Positions 44,830-52,050 of a stretch of DNA of 64,000 nucleotides are shown here, piece after piece. The position numbers and the translations under genes were made by a program. Position 1 is the first letter of the stretch. The number at the start of each line of letters is the position of its first letter. Under the pieces are notes generated by a model, which made no database searches, had not been told where the DNA came from, and saw only the letters and a list, made by a program, of their open reading frames with translations. Location of the stretch: positions 1,488,001-1,552,000 of the forward strand of contig NZ_JACMIA010000001.1 in assembly GCF_014252955.1 (NCBI RefSeq), read 5' to 3'. This stretch comes from Stappia sp. 28M-7. GTDB taxonomy: Bacteria; Pseudomonadota; Alphaproteobacteria; Rhizobiales; Stappiaceae.

Positions 44830-45249
44830 TCACGGCACGGCCTCCAGCGCGTGGAAGATCTGGAAAGAGTGAAAGGCGTAGGGCCAGACGGCATCGCGGT
44901 CGCGGCCGGCGGACAGGCCGCCAGCCACATCGGCCCAATGGATGAGGCACCCGGCGATGACTTTCCGGCGCAAGCCGGTGATCCGCAGCCGGCACATGCG
45001 CGCCAGGGCATTGGCCTCAAAGGGCGTCTCGCCATAGGCAAGCACGTCGACACGCTGTGTGTCGTGCCGGGCATAGGTTCCGGCCGTCAGGGATGAGCCG
45101 CCGGAAAGACTTACGACGATGGCAGCACGGGGCATGGATGCCGCTTCATCGGCCGGCAGCTCGCCGCCGAAGATGCGCGAGGCCGAGGCGGCGGCGATGT
45201 CGCCGTCCGTCTCCAGCCATTCCACCAGCGCCCTGATCGGATCCGCCAT
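44830..45249 (-). CDS. tail completion/terminator-like protein
   Basis: A 139-aa protein with the pattern of small tail-terminator proteins (MADPIRALVEWLETDGDIAA, RHDTQRVDVLAYGETPFEAN). It is the first gene of the tail operon, 14 nt downstream of a stem-loop. It likely caps the tail tube and joins it to the head. Family name not certain. Confidence 0.72.
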   Translation of the reverse strand: MADPIRALVEWLETDGDIAAASASRIFGGELPADEAASMPRAAIVVSLSGGSSLTAGTYARHDTQRVDVLAYGETPFEANALARMCRLRITGLRRKVIAGCLIHWADVAGGLSAGRDRDAVWPYAFHSFQIFHALEAVP

Positions 45250-45262
45250 TGCACTACCCCAA

Positions 45263-45346
45263 GACCCCGGCAGGGGCCGGGGTTACAGGAAGCGACTATG
45301 GCCGCAGCGACGAGCGCCGGACATCCGCGCAGCTGCGCGGGAGACG
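45263..45346 (-). promoter_or_regulatory. late-operon composite element, copy before tail operon
   Basis: The palindrome CCGCGCAGCTGCGCGG (45325-45340) is followed on the minus strand, 40 nt later, by a stem-loop (45263-45284, CCCCGGC/GCCGGGG) and then, 14 nt on, the tail operon start. 27 nt around the palindrome are identical to the copy before the capsid gene. Probable late promoter/activator site; a terminator role is the alternative. Confidence 0.6.
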
Positions 45347-45402
45347 CCGCTATTTCGAGGTGTGGGAGATCGGCCGGAGCATCCGGCCGCGCGCCTCAGC
45401 TG

Positions 45403-45855
45403 TCAAGGCGTCGTCTTGCGCCGCTTCGCCCGGCGCTGATACGAGGCCCGGATCCGGTCGGCGAGCTTCGGATATTCCACGTCGGCGGCCGGGCGAAGAT
45501 AAGGCCGCGCGGGGATCTTCACCTGTTTCACGACAGCGAATGTGCCGTCATCCAGACGGAAGCGGAGAGCCTTCGCGTTCTTCGGCTTGATCACGCCGCC
45601 GAGTTCTTGGATTCGCGCATAGACCACATCGCGCACGCCCCACGTGCCTTTGACGCCTTCGCTATGGGCTGCCGCATAGTCGGCGATGTCGATACCGCCT
45701 TCCAGAATTCCCGTCTGGTTATTCCAGGTATGGTTCCGTTTCGCGTGCACGACGCACGCGCCCATGGTCTGGTTGACGCCATCGATCTGCGCCGCGCGCA
45801 TGTCCTCTTTCACGGCCTTGCCGTACCACTTGAGCGACTTCGACTTGCGCGCCAT
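45403..45855 (-). CDS. head-tail joining protein, HK97 gp10-like
   Basis: A 150-aa basic protein from ATG 45855. IPARPYLRPAAD near the C-terminus resembles the ARPFLRPA motif of the HK97 gp10/virion morphogenesis group. GACVVHAKRNHTWNNQTGIL fits the N-terminal domain. Position next to the head-tail joint fits a tail completion or neck protein. ATG 45861 would add two residues. Confidence 0.8.
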   Translation of the reverse strand: MARKSKSLKWYGKAVKEDMRAAQIDGVNQTMGACVVHAKRNHTWNNQTGILEGGIDIADYAAAHSEGVKGTWGVRDVVYARIQELGGVIKPKNAKALRFRLDDGTFAVVKQVKIPARPYLRPAADVEYPKLADRIRASYQRRAKRRKTTP

Positions 45856-45991
45856 TCGCACATTCCTTTCGACGCCGCGTCCAATCAGGCCGTTTTTGTC
45901 CCGGTTGCTCCCGAATCGGCGCTTGCCTACGTGGACTCCGTAGCGTCTTCGGTGCTTCTATGGGTTGTCCATTCTCATCAGGAGAGAATTC

Positions 45992-46135
45992 ATGTCAGAC
46001 GATAAGCCGACGGCCCCGCCACCACCCGAGCGCTTCGAGAAGAACTATGTCCCGCCCGTAGTCACTCCGAACACGAACTATCAACCGAGTGCGCCCGCGC
46101 CCGCGGACACACCCCCTCCGCCGAAGAAGCCCTAG
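45992..46135 (+). CDS. 47-aa proline-rich moron protein on the opposite strand
   Basis: A small open frame (MSDDKPTAPPPPERFEKNYV...) preceded by AGGAG 7 nt upstream of the ATG, the only plus-strand gene I support in the prophage. Fifteen of 47 residues are proline. No domain is recognised and there is no signal peptide or membrane segment. It converges tail-to-tail with the membrane-protein gene on the minus strand; the two stop codons share one CTAG (46132-46135). Confidence 0.6.
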   Translation: MSDDKPTAPPPPERFEKNYVPPVVTPNTNYQPSAPAPADTPPPPKKP

Positions 46136-46761
46136 CCACGTTTCTTGAAACGGATGTCCACATGCCTTACGCGACCGGCTGGGACGATAGTCATATTGTC
46201 GCCCCAGACCGGATCCCGAACGTTCTCTTGCCTCTCCTCCTCCTTTTGGGTGCCGTCCTTCTCAAGGCGTGAAGAGTGAGTGACATAGAGCGCGATTGAA
46301 CCATCCGATCCGTAGATGAAGGGTGCGATAGCCGCATCACTGAATTTGGATGTGTCGTCGCACCTCAGTTCACGCCCGTCGTCGAGTACCACCATCACTT
46401 GCGAGACATTGTGGCTGGTGTCGGCAAATACAGCCGTCAGCACGGACGGGTCGTCATCTGCATAGCTGAGCTGGCCGCGCTGTAGCGCCCGCCTGATGAT
46501 ACGCCGTCCGAACCCGCGCCATGCCAGCCCGACGAGTACCACCAAAAGGAGAGCGATCGCGATTGCTGGCGCATCGCCAGTCTTGGGCTGCGCGATCTCG
46601 AAACAGGTCGTTGCGGTGATGCCGAATGCGACGGTCAGGAACGCGATGTCGATCTGGCGGTGGTGCGCGCGGATCCCCGCATAGGCGGCCAGATAGCCCA
46701 GATATCCGCCGCCTAGCGCCAACTGTAGGGCCAGGGGCGCGGAGAAAAATTCCAGGTTCAT
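46132..46761 (-). CDS. membrane protein, phage moron
   Basis: A 209-aa protein with about three N-terminal transmembrane helices (to about residue 80) and a soluble beta-rich C-terminal domain (ADTSHNVSQVMVVLDDGREL). GGAGG lies 6 nt before the ATG. It is inserted between the gp10-like and head-closure genes and is lower in GC than its neighbours. Not a recognised structural protein; superinfection exclusion or a lysogenic function is possible. A DUF6338-like similarity was considered but not supported. Confidence 0.75.
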   Translation of the reverse strand: MNLEFFSAPLALQLALGGGYLGYLAAYAGIRAHHRQIDIAFLTVAFGITATTCFEIAQPKTGDAPAIAIALLLVVLVGLAWRGFGRRIIRRALQRGQLSYADDDPSVLTAVFADTSHNVSQVMVVLDDGRELRCDDTSKFSDAAIAPFIYGSDGSIALYVTHSSRLEKDGTQKEEERQENVRDPVWGDNMTIVPAGRVRHVDIRFKKRG

Positions 46762-46803
46762 GTCGGCCTCCTTCTGAGGGTCGTGCAGTCTAAGCGAGAT
46801 CCG

Positions 46804-47148
46804 TCATCCAACGCGCTTTAAAGCCACTTCAAGATGGTTGTGCTTGTGCTGCACCGGGCCTTCCACCTTCAGGCGACCGGGAATGATCACATTGCCGACC
46901 CGGTCTGTCACGGCCGCGATCTCGTCGTGCTCGGCGATATCAGCGCTGAGGGCGAACAGCGCCCGCATGTCCTCGACCATGGCGGTCTTGTCGCCGTCGA
47001 CGATCTCGCGCGAGGAATTGGACCAAACGAAGCACGGCAGGATGCCGAGCGGCTGGAAATCCGGCGCCACCGGATTGTTCCAGCTGTCGCGCCCGCTCGC
47101 CTGATTGCGCTCGACGAGCGCCCGCATGGTGAGCCGACCGGCGATCAT
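46804..47148 (-). CDS. head closure protein
   Basis: A 114-aa protein with the pattern of phage head-tail adaptor/head closure proteins (MIAGRLTMRALVERNQASG, ALFALSADIAEHDEIAAVTD, VIIPGRLKVEGPVQHKHNHL). It follows the DUF2786 gene with an ATGA overlap. It should complete the neck after DNA packaging. Confidence 0.78.
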   Translation of the reverse strand: MIAGRLTMRALVERNQASGRDSWNNPVAPDFQPLGILPCFVWSNSSREIVDGDKTAMVEDMRALFALSADIAEHDEIAAVTDRVGNVIIPGRLKVEGPVQHKHNHLEVALKRVG

Positions 47149-47813
47149 GTCAGCGCCAGAGGGGCCGTGTTCTCGCCGTGCAGGCCGGCATTGAGGTTTA
47201 CCTCGCTGCCCGCGAGCGCGCCGCGCAGGCTATCGTTGTCGGTGCGGCCTCCGGATCGGTTCGCTTTTCGCGGCTCGACCCGGACGAGGCCGGGACGATA
47301 CGTCTCCAGGTACCGCCGCACGAGAGGGTCGGCCGGCCGCTCGGAGATCAGCGCCTTGATTTTCAGGTAAACCATGCCAGCCCAGCTCTCGCAGAACACG
47401 TCCGCCCGCAGGCGCTTGCGCGCCGGCTTGCAGCGCTTCAGGTGCGTCTTGATATACGCCGCGCGCTCGGCCTTCAGCCGGCGGAACAGGACCGCGAACG
47501 CATAACTCGCGATCTCCGCGCTTGCCCCCCGGCCGACGAAGGCGCGGTCGCGGCGCTCGTCGAGATAGCAGGTCACCTCAAGCGCCCGGCAGACGGTGTT
47601 CGCCAGGATCACTTCCCACACCGGCGGCCGTTGCACCCGGCCCGCGCGGGCGGTCGCCTCTTCGATGTCCGCCAGTTCCAGCTGCTCGTCGGTGACCCCG
47701 TGCGCATCCATCAGCTCGCGGGCCTTGGCGAGCGCCGCTGCGGCCTCGTTTTCATTGCCGCTGCGGGCGAGCGCGAGGCACTTGCGGATCTTGTCGATGA
47801 TCTTCTTGTCCAT
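47145..47813 (-). CDS. DUF2786 domain protein
   Basis: A 222-aa protein opening with a DUF2786 domain (MDKKIIDKIRKCLALARSGN, about 1-40), followed by a region found with it in phages (RALEVTCYLDERRDRAFVGR) and a basic C-terminus. The function of the family is unknown. It is embedded among head genes yet not needed for capsids elsewhere, so it may be a moron; the ATGA overlap with the head-closure gene shows co-translation. Confidence 0.82.
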   Translation of the reverse strand: MDKKIIDKIRKCLALARSGNENEAAAALAKARELMDAHGVTDEQLELADIEEATARAGRVQRPPVWEVILANTVCRALEVTCYLDERRDRAFVGRGASAEIASYAFAVLFRRLKAERAAYIKTHLKRCKPARKRLRADVFCESWAGMVYLKIKALISERPADPLVRRYLETYRPGLVRVEPRKANRSGGRTDNDSLRGALAGSEVNLNAGLHGENTAPLALT

Positions 47814-47822
47814 GGCCGCTCT

Positions 47823-48050
47823 TCACTCTCCCCGCACGCGCCGCCACAGCCGGGCCGCCCCGAGGTAACAACCGATCAGCGCGAACCAGACCACCGCGAA
47901 CGGCCAGAAGACCGTGATGATCAGACCCCAACCGAAGATGATCGATTGACCGTGGGCGGTCAGTTCGCCGGCCGCCGCCTTGAACATCAGCACGATGCAG
48001 GTCACGACGCCGGCCACATAAACCGCCGCCAGGAATGGGATCATGTCCAT
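47823..48050 (-). CDS. small two-helix membrane protein
   Basis: A 75-aa protein with two transmembrane helices (about 5-24 and 36-63) and a short basic tail (LWRRVRGE). It lies between the DUF2786 and connector genes. It is unlikely to be structural and no lysis role is evident from position; function unknown. Confidence 0.6.
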   Translation of the reverse strand: MDMIPFLAAVYVAGVVTCIVLMFKAAAGELTAHGQSIIFGWGLIITVFWPFAVVWFALIGCYLGAARLWRRVRGE

Positions 48051-48068
48051 TGTCTTCGCTTCGCCTCC

Positions 48069-48656
48069 TCAAGCCATCGGCATGGCGCTGCCGCCCAGGG
48101 CAACGCCGAGCCAGGCGAACACCGCCTCGCGAGCCTCCGCGCGCTCGGCACCGGTTGCACCCGTCCATGAATAGTCGCCAGCCCGTTCGCTCTTGAGGCC
48201 GGCCGCCGCCTGTCCCGGCGTATCGAGCAACATGATGCGGATGACGGCCTCGTCCCTCAGTCCCTGGGCACCGGTCGGCGTGTAGGTGACCGACACCAGC
48301 GGCGCCCAGTGAGAGCGACCGTTGTCGCCGTCCAGGAGCCGCAGCAGGGTGCGCCCGCCGTGCAGGACCCGGTAGTCGGACGGCGAAAGCGTGATGTCGT
48401 TTGACCCGCTGCCGCTCCAACTGGGGTCCGTCTCGGTGATGACCACCGGCTGGCCTGCATCGAGCGGCCGCGCGAGGCGGAGGGTGCGCAGGCCCCGCGT
48501 ATCCGGGTCGGACGGGTCCCCGAACTCCACGGTGATCGGCCCGGCCGGGCCGAAGCGGGCATCGATCTCCGCCTCGATGCCGGCGATCATCGCGGCAAGT
48601 TCGTCGTCGGGCAGATCCGACCTGGTGCGCGTTTTGACGCGATCTATGAGAGCCAT
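48069..48656 (-). CDS. head-tail connector protein (adaptor)
   Basis: A 195-aa protein from ATG 48656 with AGGAGG 6 nt upstream. MALIDRVKTRTRSDLPDDEL resembles the start of gp6-like/adaptor proteins, which sit under the portal as a 12-fold ring. The C-terminal half (AGDYSWTGATGAERAEAREA) also occurs in such proteins. The upstream in-frame extension to 48698 is not used. Confidence 0.78.
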   Translation of the reverse strand: MALIDRVKTRTRSDLPDDELAAMIAGIEAEIDARFGPAGPITVEFGDPSDPDTRGLRTLRLARPLDAGQPVVITETDPSWSGSGSNDITLSPSDYRVLHGGRTLLRLLDGDNGRSHWAPLVSVTYTPTGAQGLRDEAVIRIMLLDTPGQAAAGLKSERAGDYSWTGATGAERAEAREAVFAWLGVALGGSAMPMA

Positions 48657-48835
48657 TCGAAGCCTCCTGAAAAGTGCCGCTACTCTCCCGGCTGTCACGT
48701 CCCCCGTCAGACGTTGCAGCCGGGTCCCACGGCCCGGCGCCGCCTACTCGCCCCTCCCGTCACGCTGTGGTCCTGGCCGTTTGGTTCCTGGCCGTGACCG
48801 TCGCGCCGTTGCCCTCGGGGGCTTTCGCTTCGGGA

Positions 48836-49288
48836 TTACGCGCCGCCGCCGGCCGCCTCGACCTGCTCCCGGGCGGCCACCACCCAGGCGGCCCAGTCAG
48901 CCTCGCCGGCACCTGAGATTGTCACCGGCGGTTGCTCCGGATCGACGGCGGCGAGCCCGGCAAAGGTGACGATGCCGGCGGAGGCGAAGGCCGCCGCCGT
49001 CGCCTTGCCGACGCCCTTGAGCTTGGTGAGAACGTCGCCGGCCTGGCCTTCGCCCTTGGTATCGCTCGGCGCCTTCTCCTTGTCGCCAGCGGGCTTGCGC
49101 TCCTCGTCCTCACCGCCCGGCTTGCCCTTGCCGGTGAGCTTGCCGCCGACCAGGCCGAAGCGCTGCGCGGCGCTGTCCGGGATCTCGTCGCCTTCGGCCG
49201 CGTAGAGGAATGCGGCCGCCTTGTCGCCGTCGCGCACGAGGCGGCTCTTGTCCGCCGTCAGATACAGTCTTTCTTTCGCCGTCTGCAT
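48836..49288 (-). CDS. phage protein with helix-hairpin-helix C-terminal region
   Basis: A 150-aa protein. Charged central linker rich in Gly, Lys and Glu (about 55-85) and a helix-hairpin-helix-like segment (LTKLKGVGKATAAAFASAGI, about 87-106). It lies between the capsid group and the connector. It could be a head protein or bind DNA at the portal. The 48657-48835 gap shows nothing else. Confidence 0.68.
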   Translation of the reverse strand: MQTAKERLYLTADKSRLVRDGDKAAAFLYAAEGDEIPDSAAQRFGLVGGKLTGKGKPGGEDEERKPAGDKEKAPSDTKGEGQAGDVLTKLKGVGKATAAAFASAGIVTFAGLAAVDPEQPPVTISGAGEADWAAWVVAAREQVEAAGGGA

Positions 49289-49292
49289 GAGA

Positions 49293-49559
49293 TCAGCCCT
49301 CGTTGCTCGCCCACAGCACGTGCAGGTGTGCGCCGCTCGTGTCGGTGGTGTCGTTCTCGATGACGCCGCCCTTGGTGGCGTGGATGGAAAATTCCGCCGT
49401 ACGGTCGACCCGCGTCGGCGGGTTCCCGTCCGTGATGTGCTCGACCGACAGCAGGGTGTCGCCCGGCTTGATGCTGCCCGGCACCTTGTGCTCGCCGACG
49501 GGTCCGCCAGGGATCAGGGCGCAGCCCACGGGTCGGGAAAATCCGGTGATTGTCGGCAT
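49293..49559 (-). CDS. small phage head protein, possible decoration protein
   Basis: An 88-aa beta-type protein (FSRPVGCALIPGGPVGEHKV, AHLHVLWASNEG). It immediately follows the major capsid gene, the usual place of decoration or stabilisation proteins, but no motif confirms that. Confidence 0.62.
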   Translation of the reverse strand: MPTITGFSRPVGCALIPGGPVGEHKVPGSIKPGDTLLSVEHITDGNPPTRVDRTAEFSIHATKGGVIENDTTDTSGAHLHVLWASNEG

Positions 49560-49588
49560 GGTGATGCCCTTGGTTGCTTGGGATCGAA

Positions 49589-49625
49589 CCGGCCCCGCCG
49601 TGACGCGCGACGGCGGCGGGGCCGG
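49589..49625 (-). terminator. stem-loop behind the major capsid gene
   Basis: A perfect 12-bp stem (49589-49600 with 49614-49625) and 13-nt loop, 16 nt after the capsid stop on the minus strand. It probably protects the capsid mRNA end or lowers expression of the next genes. Confidence 0.7.
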
Positions 49626-49640
49626 AGGTCGGCTGGCCGT

Positions 49641-50951
49641 TTAGAGGCCGGTGACGTCGACGAATGCGGGGGGGCGGAAGAGGACCAGGGCAGCACGCAT
49701 GTCCGCGCGCACCGTCCGCTTGCCCTCCACGAACTGCGTGCCGGTATAGCCGACCTGAATGTCGACACCGGACCGCTCGAAGGCGCTGATGAAGGCAGGC
49801 TGGAACGAGCCGACAAGGCCGGCGCCGGCCGCGCGCGCCTCGGCCTGCACCACCGACAGACCCCACATGCGATCCGGGCCGGACTCGGACGGACTGCCCC
49901 AGATGTAGACGCCGTCGGTCGTGCGCATCAGGCGCACACCCTGCCAGTCTTCCGGATGCATCACGTGATGCGTCGGCACCGCACGGGCGCCCGTGCGAAC
50001 CTTGGTCATCGCCTTGTAGAAGGCGTCGGGCACCGGATCGGCGCCCCTTGCGTGGGTCTGGATGCCGGCGACGTTGACGATGCCGCGAAGGTTCGGCGCG
50101 GTGCCGTTGCCGACATAGACCTGCGTATCCAGCCGCTGGCGCACGCCGAAGGTGAGGCGGCCGTTGACGTAGCCGGACATCATCGGAACGTCGTCGAGCT
50201 GCTCGTCGGTCACCGGCAGGCTGTCGGTGATCTTGCGCACGTCGGAGGAGCGCTCGGTGAAGGCGAACGTCGCCTCGGCATAGGTGCCGCCCTCCGCCGT
50301 CTCCGCCGCTCCATGGGTACGGGTTGTCTCCTCCATGTACTTGATGGCGGCCTGCGAGGTCTGCGACATGGGGATGATGTCGATGAGCTGGAGCGGGCGC
50401 GTCGTGGCATCGACGAAACCCGGCAGGCGCATGCTCTCCGGCGCATAGCCGGAACCGGTGGACATCAGGGCCTTGGTCAGCAGCGTTTCGATCTGCATGC
50501 CCTTGGCCAGGATGTCGGAGGGCAGAACGTCGTAAGAAAAGTCGATGCCGCCCGGCGTGCCACGCTTGATCCACTCGGCATAGGCCTTTTCCTCGGCCAG
50601 CATCTCGCCGAGCGACTTCATCCGGGCGGCCTCACTCGGGTGGTTGCCCCGGCCGCCCGGCATGGGCGGACGGCCCCGGACCTTCTCGCGCTCCGCCAGT
50701 GCCTTGGCCGCGCGCTCGGCCGCCTCCAGCTTGTCCGCCTTCTCGCCCAGCTCGTTCAGCTCGGCGTCCAGCTGGTTGACCTTCTCGGCAACGGCGATGG
50801 AGCCCCGGACATTGTCGCCGAGGGATTTCACGCGGTTGAAGTCGTAGGACTTCTCGCCGCTGTCGGTGGTGACTTCGGCCTCGTCAAAGACCTTTTTCAG
50901 CTCGTCCTGCTTTGCCGCGAGCTTCTCGCGGACTTCATTGAGGGTCGACAT
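49641..50951 (-). CDS. HK97-type major capsid protein
   Basis: A 436-aa capsid protein. The first ~120 residues form a charged coiled-coil scaffold domain (KLAAKQDELKKVFDEAEV) that the protease should remove. The rest is the HK97 fold (IDIIPMSQTSQAAIKYMEET, DDVPMMSGYVNGRLTFGVRQ, HHVMHPEDWQGVRLMRTTDG, ending ALVLFRPPAFVDV). It is the first gene of an operon that begins with the composite element at 51006. Confidence 0.94.
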   Translation of the reverse strand: MSTLNEVREKLAAKQDELKKVFDEAEVTTDSGEKSYDFNRVKSLGDNVRGSIAVAEKVNQLDAELNELGEKADKLEAAERAAKALAEREKVRGRPPMPGGRGNHPSEAARMKSLGEMLAEEKAYAEWIKRGTPGGIDFSYDVLPSDILAKGMQIETLLTKALMSTGSGYAPESMRLPGFVDATTRPLQLIDIIPMSQTSQAAIKYMEETTRTHGAAETAEGGTYAEATFAFTERSSDVRKITDSLPVTDEQLDDVPMMSGYVNGRLTFGVRQRLDTQVYVGNGTAPNLRGIVNVAGIQTHARGADPVPDAFYKAMTKVRTGARAVPTHHVMHPEDWQGVRLMRTTDGVYIWGSPSESGPDRMWGLSVVQAEARAAGAGLVGSFQPAFISAFERSGVDIQVGYTGTQFVEGKRTVRADMRAALVLFRPPAFVDVTGL

Positions 50952-51005
50952 CGCGTCTCTCTTGTCGCTGAGGCCTCCGCGTCCGCGCGCGGCCTGAATG
51001 GATGC

Positions 51006-51090
51006 GCCCGCGTCGGCGCGGGCTCGGTAACGTCAGCGAGTTTGGAGAGGTATCGGGTCCGCCGACATCCGCGCAGCTGCGCGGGAGACG
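51006..51090 (-). promoter_or_regulatory. late-operon composite element, copy before capsid operon
   Basis: Palindrome CCGCGCAGCTGCGCGG at 51069-51084; 45 nt later on the minus strand a stem-loop (51006-51023, GCCCGCG/CGCGGGC), then the capsid start 54 nt on. The 27-nt core is identical to the tail-operon copy. The protease gene ends 225 bp upstream, so this is the only gap within the head genes and the natural place for a promoter. Confidence 0.65.
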
Positions 51091-51272
51091 GCCCAAGGGA
51101 GAGCTGCGGAAGGGGGGTCGAGCGGCGCGAAGATACCCCGACTGGCCGGAGAAAATCCACCCGCGATGGTGGCGGCTGCATCCGGGGGCGCCGGCAAGCC
51201 GACAGCATCGCCGTCAAAGGGGTTTCAAAGGGGGCAGGACGCGCGAACGCAGGTTTCGCGCCCGATCATGCA

Positions 51273-51298
51273 CCACGGGGCACCAGCGCGCCCCGTGG
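51273..51298 (-). terminator. stem-loop after the prohead protease gene
   Basis: CCACGGGGC/GCCCCGTGG, 9 bp perfect, 8-nt loop, 17 nt past the protease stop. No U-run. Together with the element at 51006 it fills most of the 363-bp gap 50952-51314, where I see no gene. Confidence 0.6.
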
Positions 51299-51314
51299 CG
51301 CCGAATTTACGGAT

Positions 51315-52049
51315 TCAGGACCGAGCGCGGCGGCGCGCCGAGGCGGTGAGCAGATTGGCCGCGACCCGTTCGAGTTCCGCATTGGCCTTCTGCACGGCGT
51401 CCTCGTCCGCCTGTCCGCCCGCCAGCAGCGCATCCAGGCGGGCTTTCAGAGCCGCCAGCTGTTCGACACGCGTCGGGCTGAGCGGGCGCCCATCGGCCGC
51501 CCGCAGGGCCTTCACGTCGCCGGCCCGCTGGATGGCGTCGCCGAGATCCGCAATCAACTGGTCGAGCTGCTCCGCAAAACCCGTGCGCGACTTAAGCGAC
51601 AGGGTGCCGGTGCCCGCGCCGGCACCGCGTACGACGGTCGAGATCTCGTGGACATCGAGGCGCTTCAGGACGCGCACCACGGCCCCGTCGCGCAGCTCGC
51701 GCCCATGATCGAGCGCGTCGAAGCCGTAGGACCATTCCTGCACGCTCTTGCCAGTGGCGAGGTCGAACTTCAGGGCGGCGTGCCAATCCCGGCCGACGCT
51801 CGAGTCAAGGTTGAGATGCAGGTCGGCATAGGCCGCATCGCCCTTCTCGTGGATCCGCGCCTTGCCGAACGGCATCGCGTTGCGATTGTGGGCGGGCAGC
51901 AGGGGCACCCACTGTTCTTTCCAGGCGAAGGCGCCGGGCATGTAGGTGTCGCCGTCGTGGTCGATGGCCGACAGCGAGGCGATCTTTGCCAGCCCCTTGC
52001 CGGCCTCGTCCATGTCCGTGACCGTCAGGCCCTTGGTTTCGGTCTCCAT
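51315..52049 (-). CDS. HK97-type prohead protease (S78)
   Basis: A 244-aa protein from ATG 52049 with GGAGAGGA upstream. A protease fold spans about 1-160: HDGDTYMPGAF, LLPAHNRNAMPFGKARI (His), GKSVQEWSYGFDALDHG (Ser in WSYGF), and KRLDVHEISTV. A helical C-terminal tail follows (about 165-244), with a repetitive ALKARLDALLAGG region that may act as scaffold. It cleaves capsid scaffold segments during maturation. Confidence 0.9.
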   Translation of the reverse strand: METETKGLTVTDMDEAGKGLAKIASLSAIDHDGDTYMPGAFAWKEQWVPLLPAHNRNAMPFGKARIHEKGDAAYADLHLNLDSSVGRDWHAALKFDLATGKSVQEWSYGFDALDHGRELRDGAVVRVLKRLDVHEISTVVRGAGAGTGTLSLKSRTGFAEQLDQLIADLGDAIQRAGDVKALRAADGRPLSPTRVEQLAALKARLDALLAGGQADEDAVQKANAELERVAANLLTASARRRARS

Positions 52050-52050
52050 G

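Noticed and set aside
44738-44830. 31-aa GTG-start frame between the tail-terminator and tube genes
   Set aside because: It overlaps a stop by GTGA and could be translated, but composition and length give no support.
45284-45325. Short leader-peptide frames (ATG directly after each late-element palindrome)
   Set aside because: The ATG is part of the conserved repeat edge; the three peptides share nothing and have no SD.
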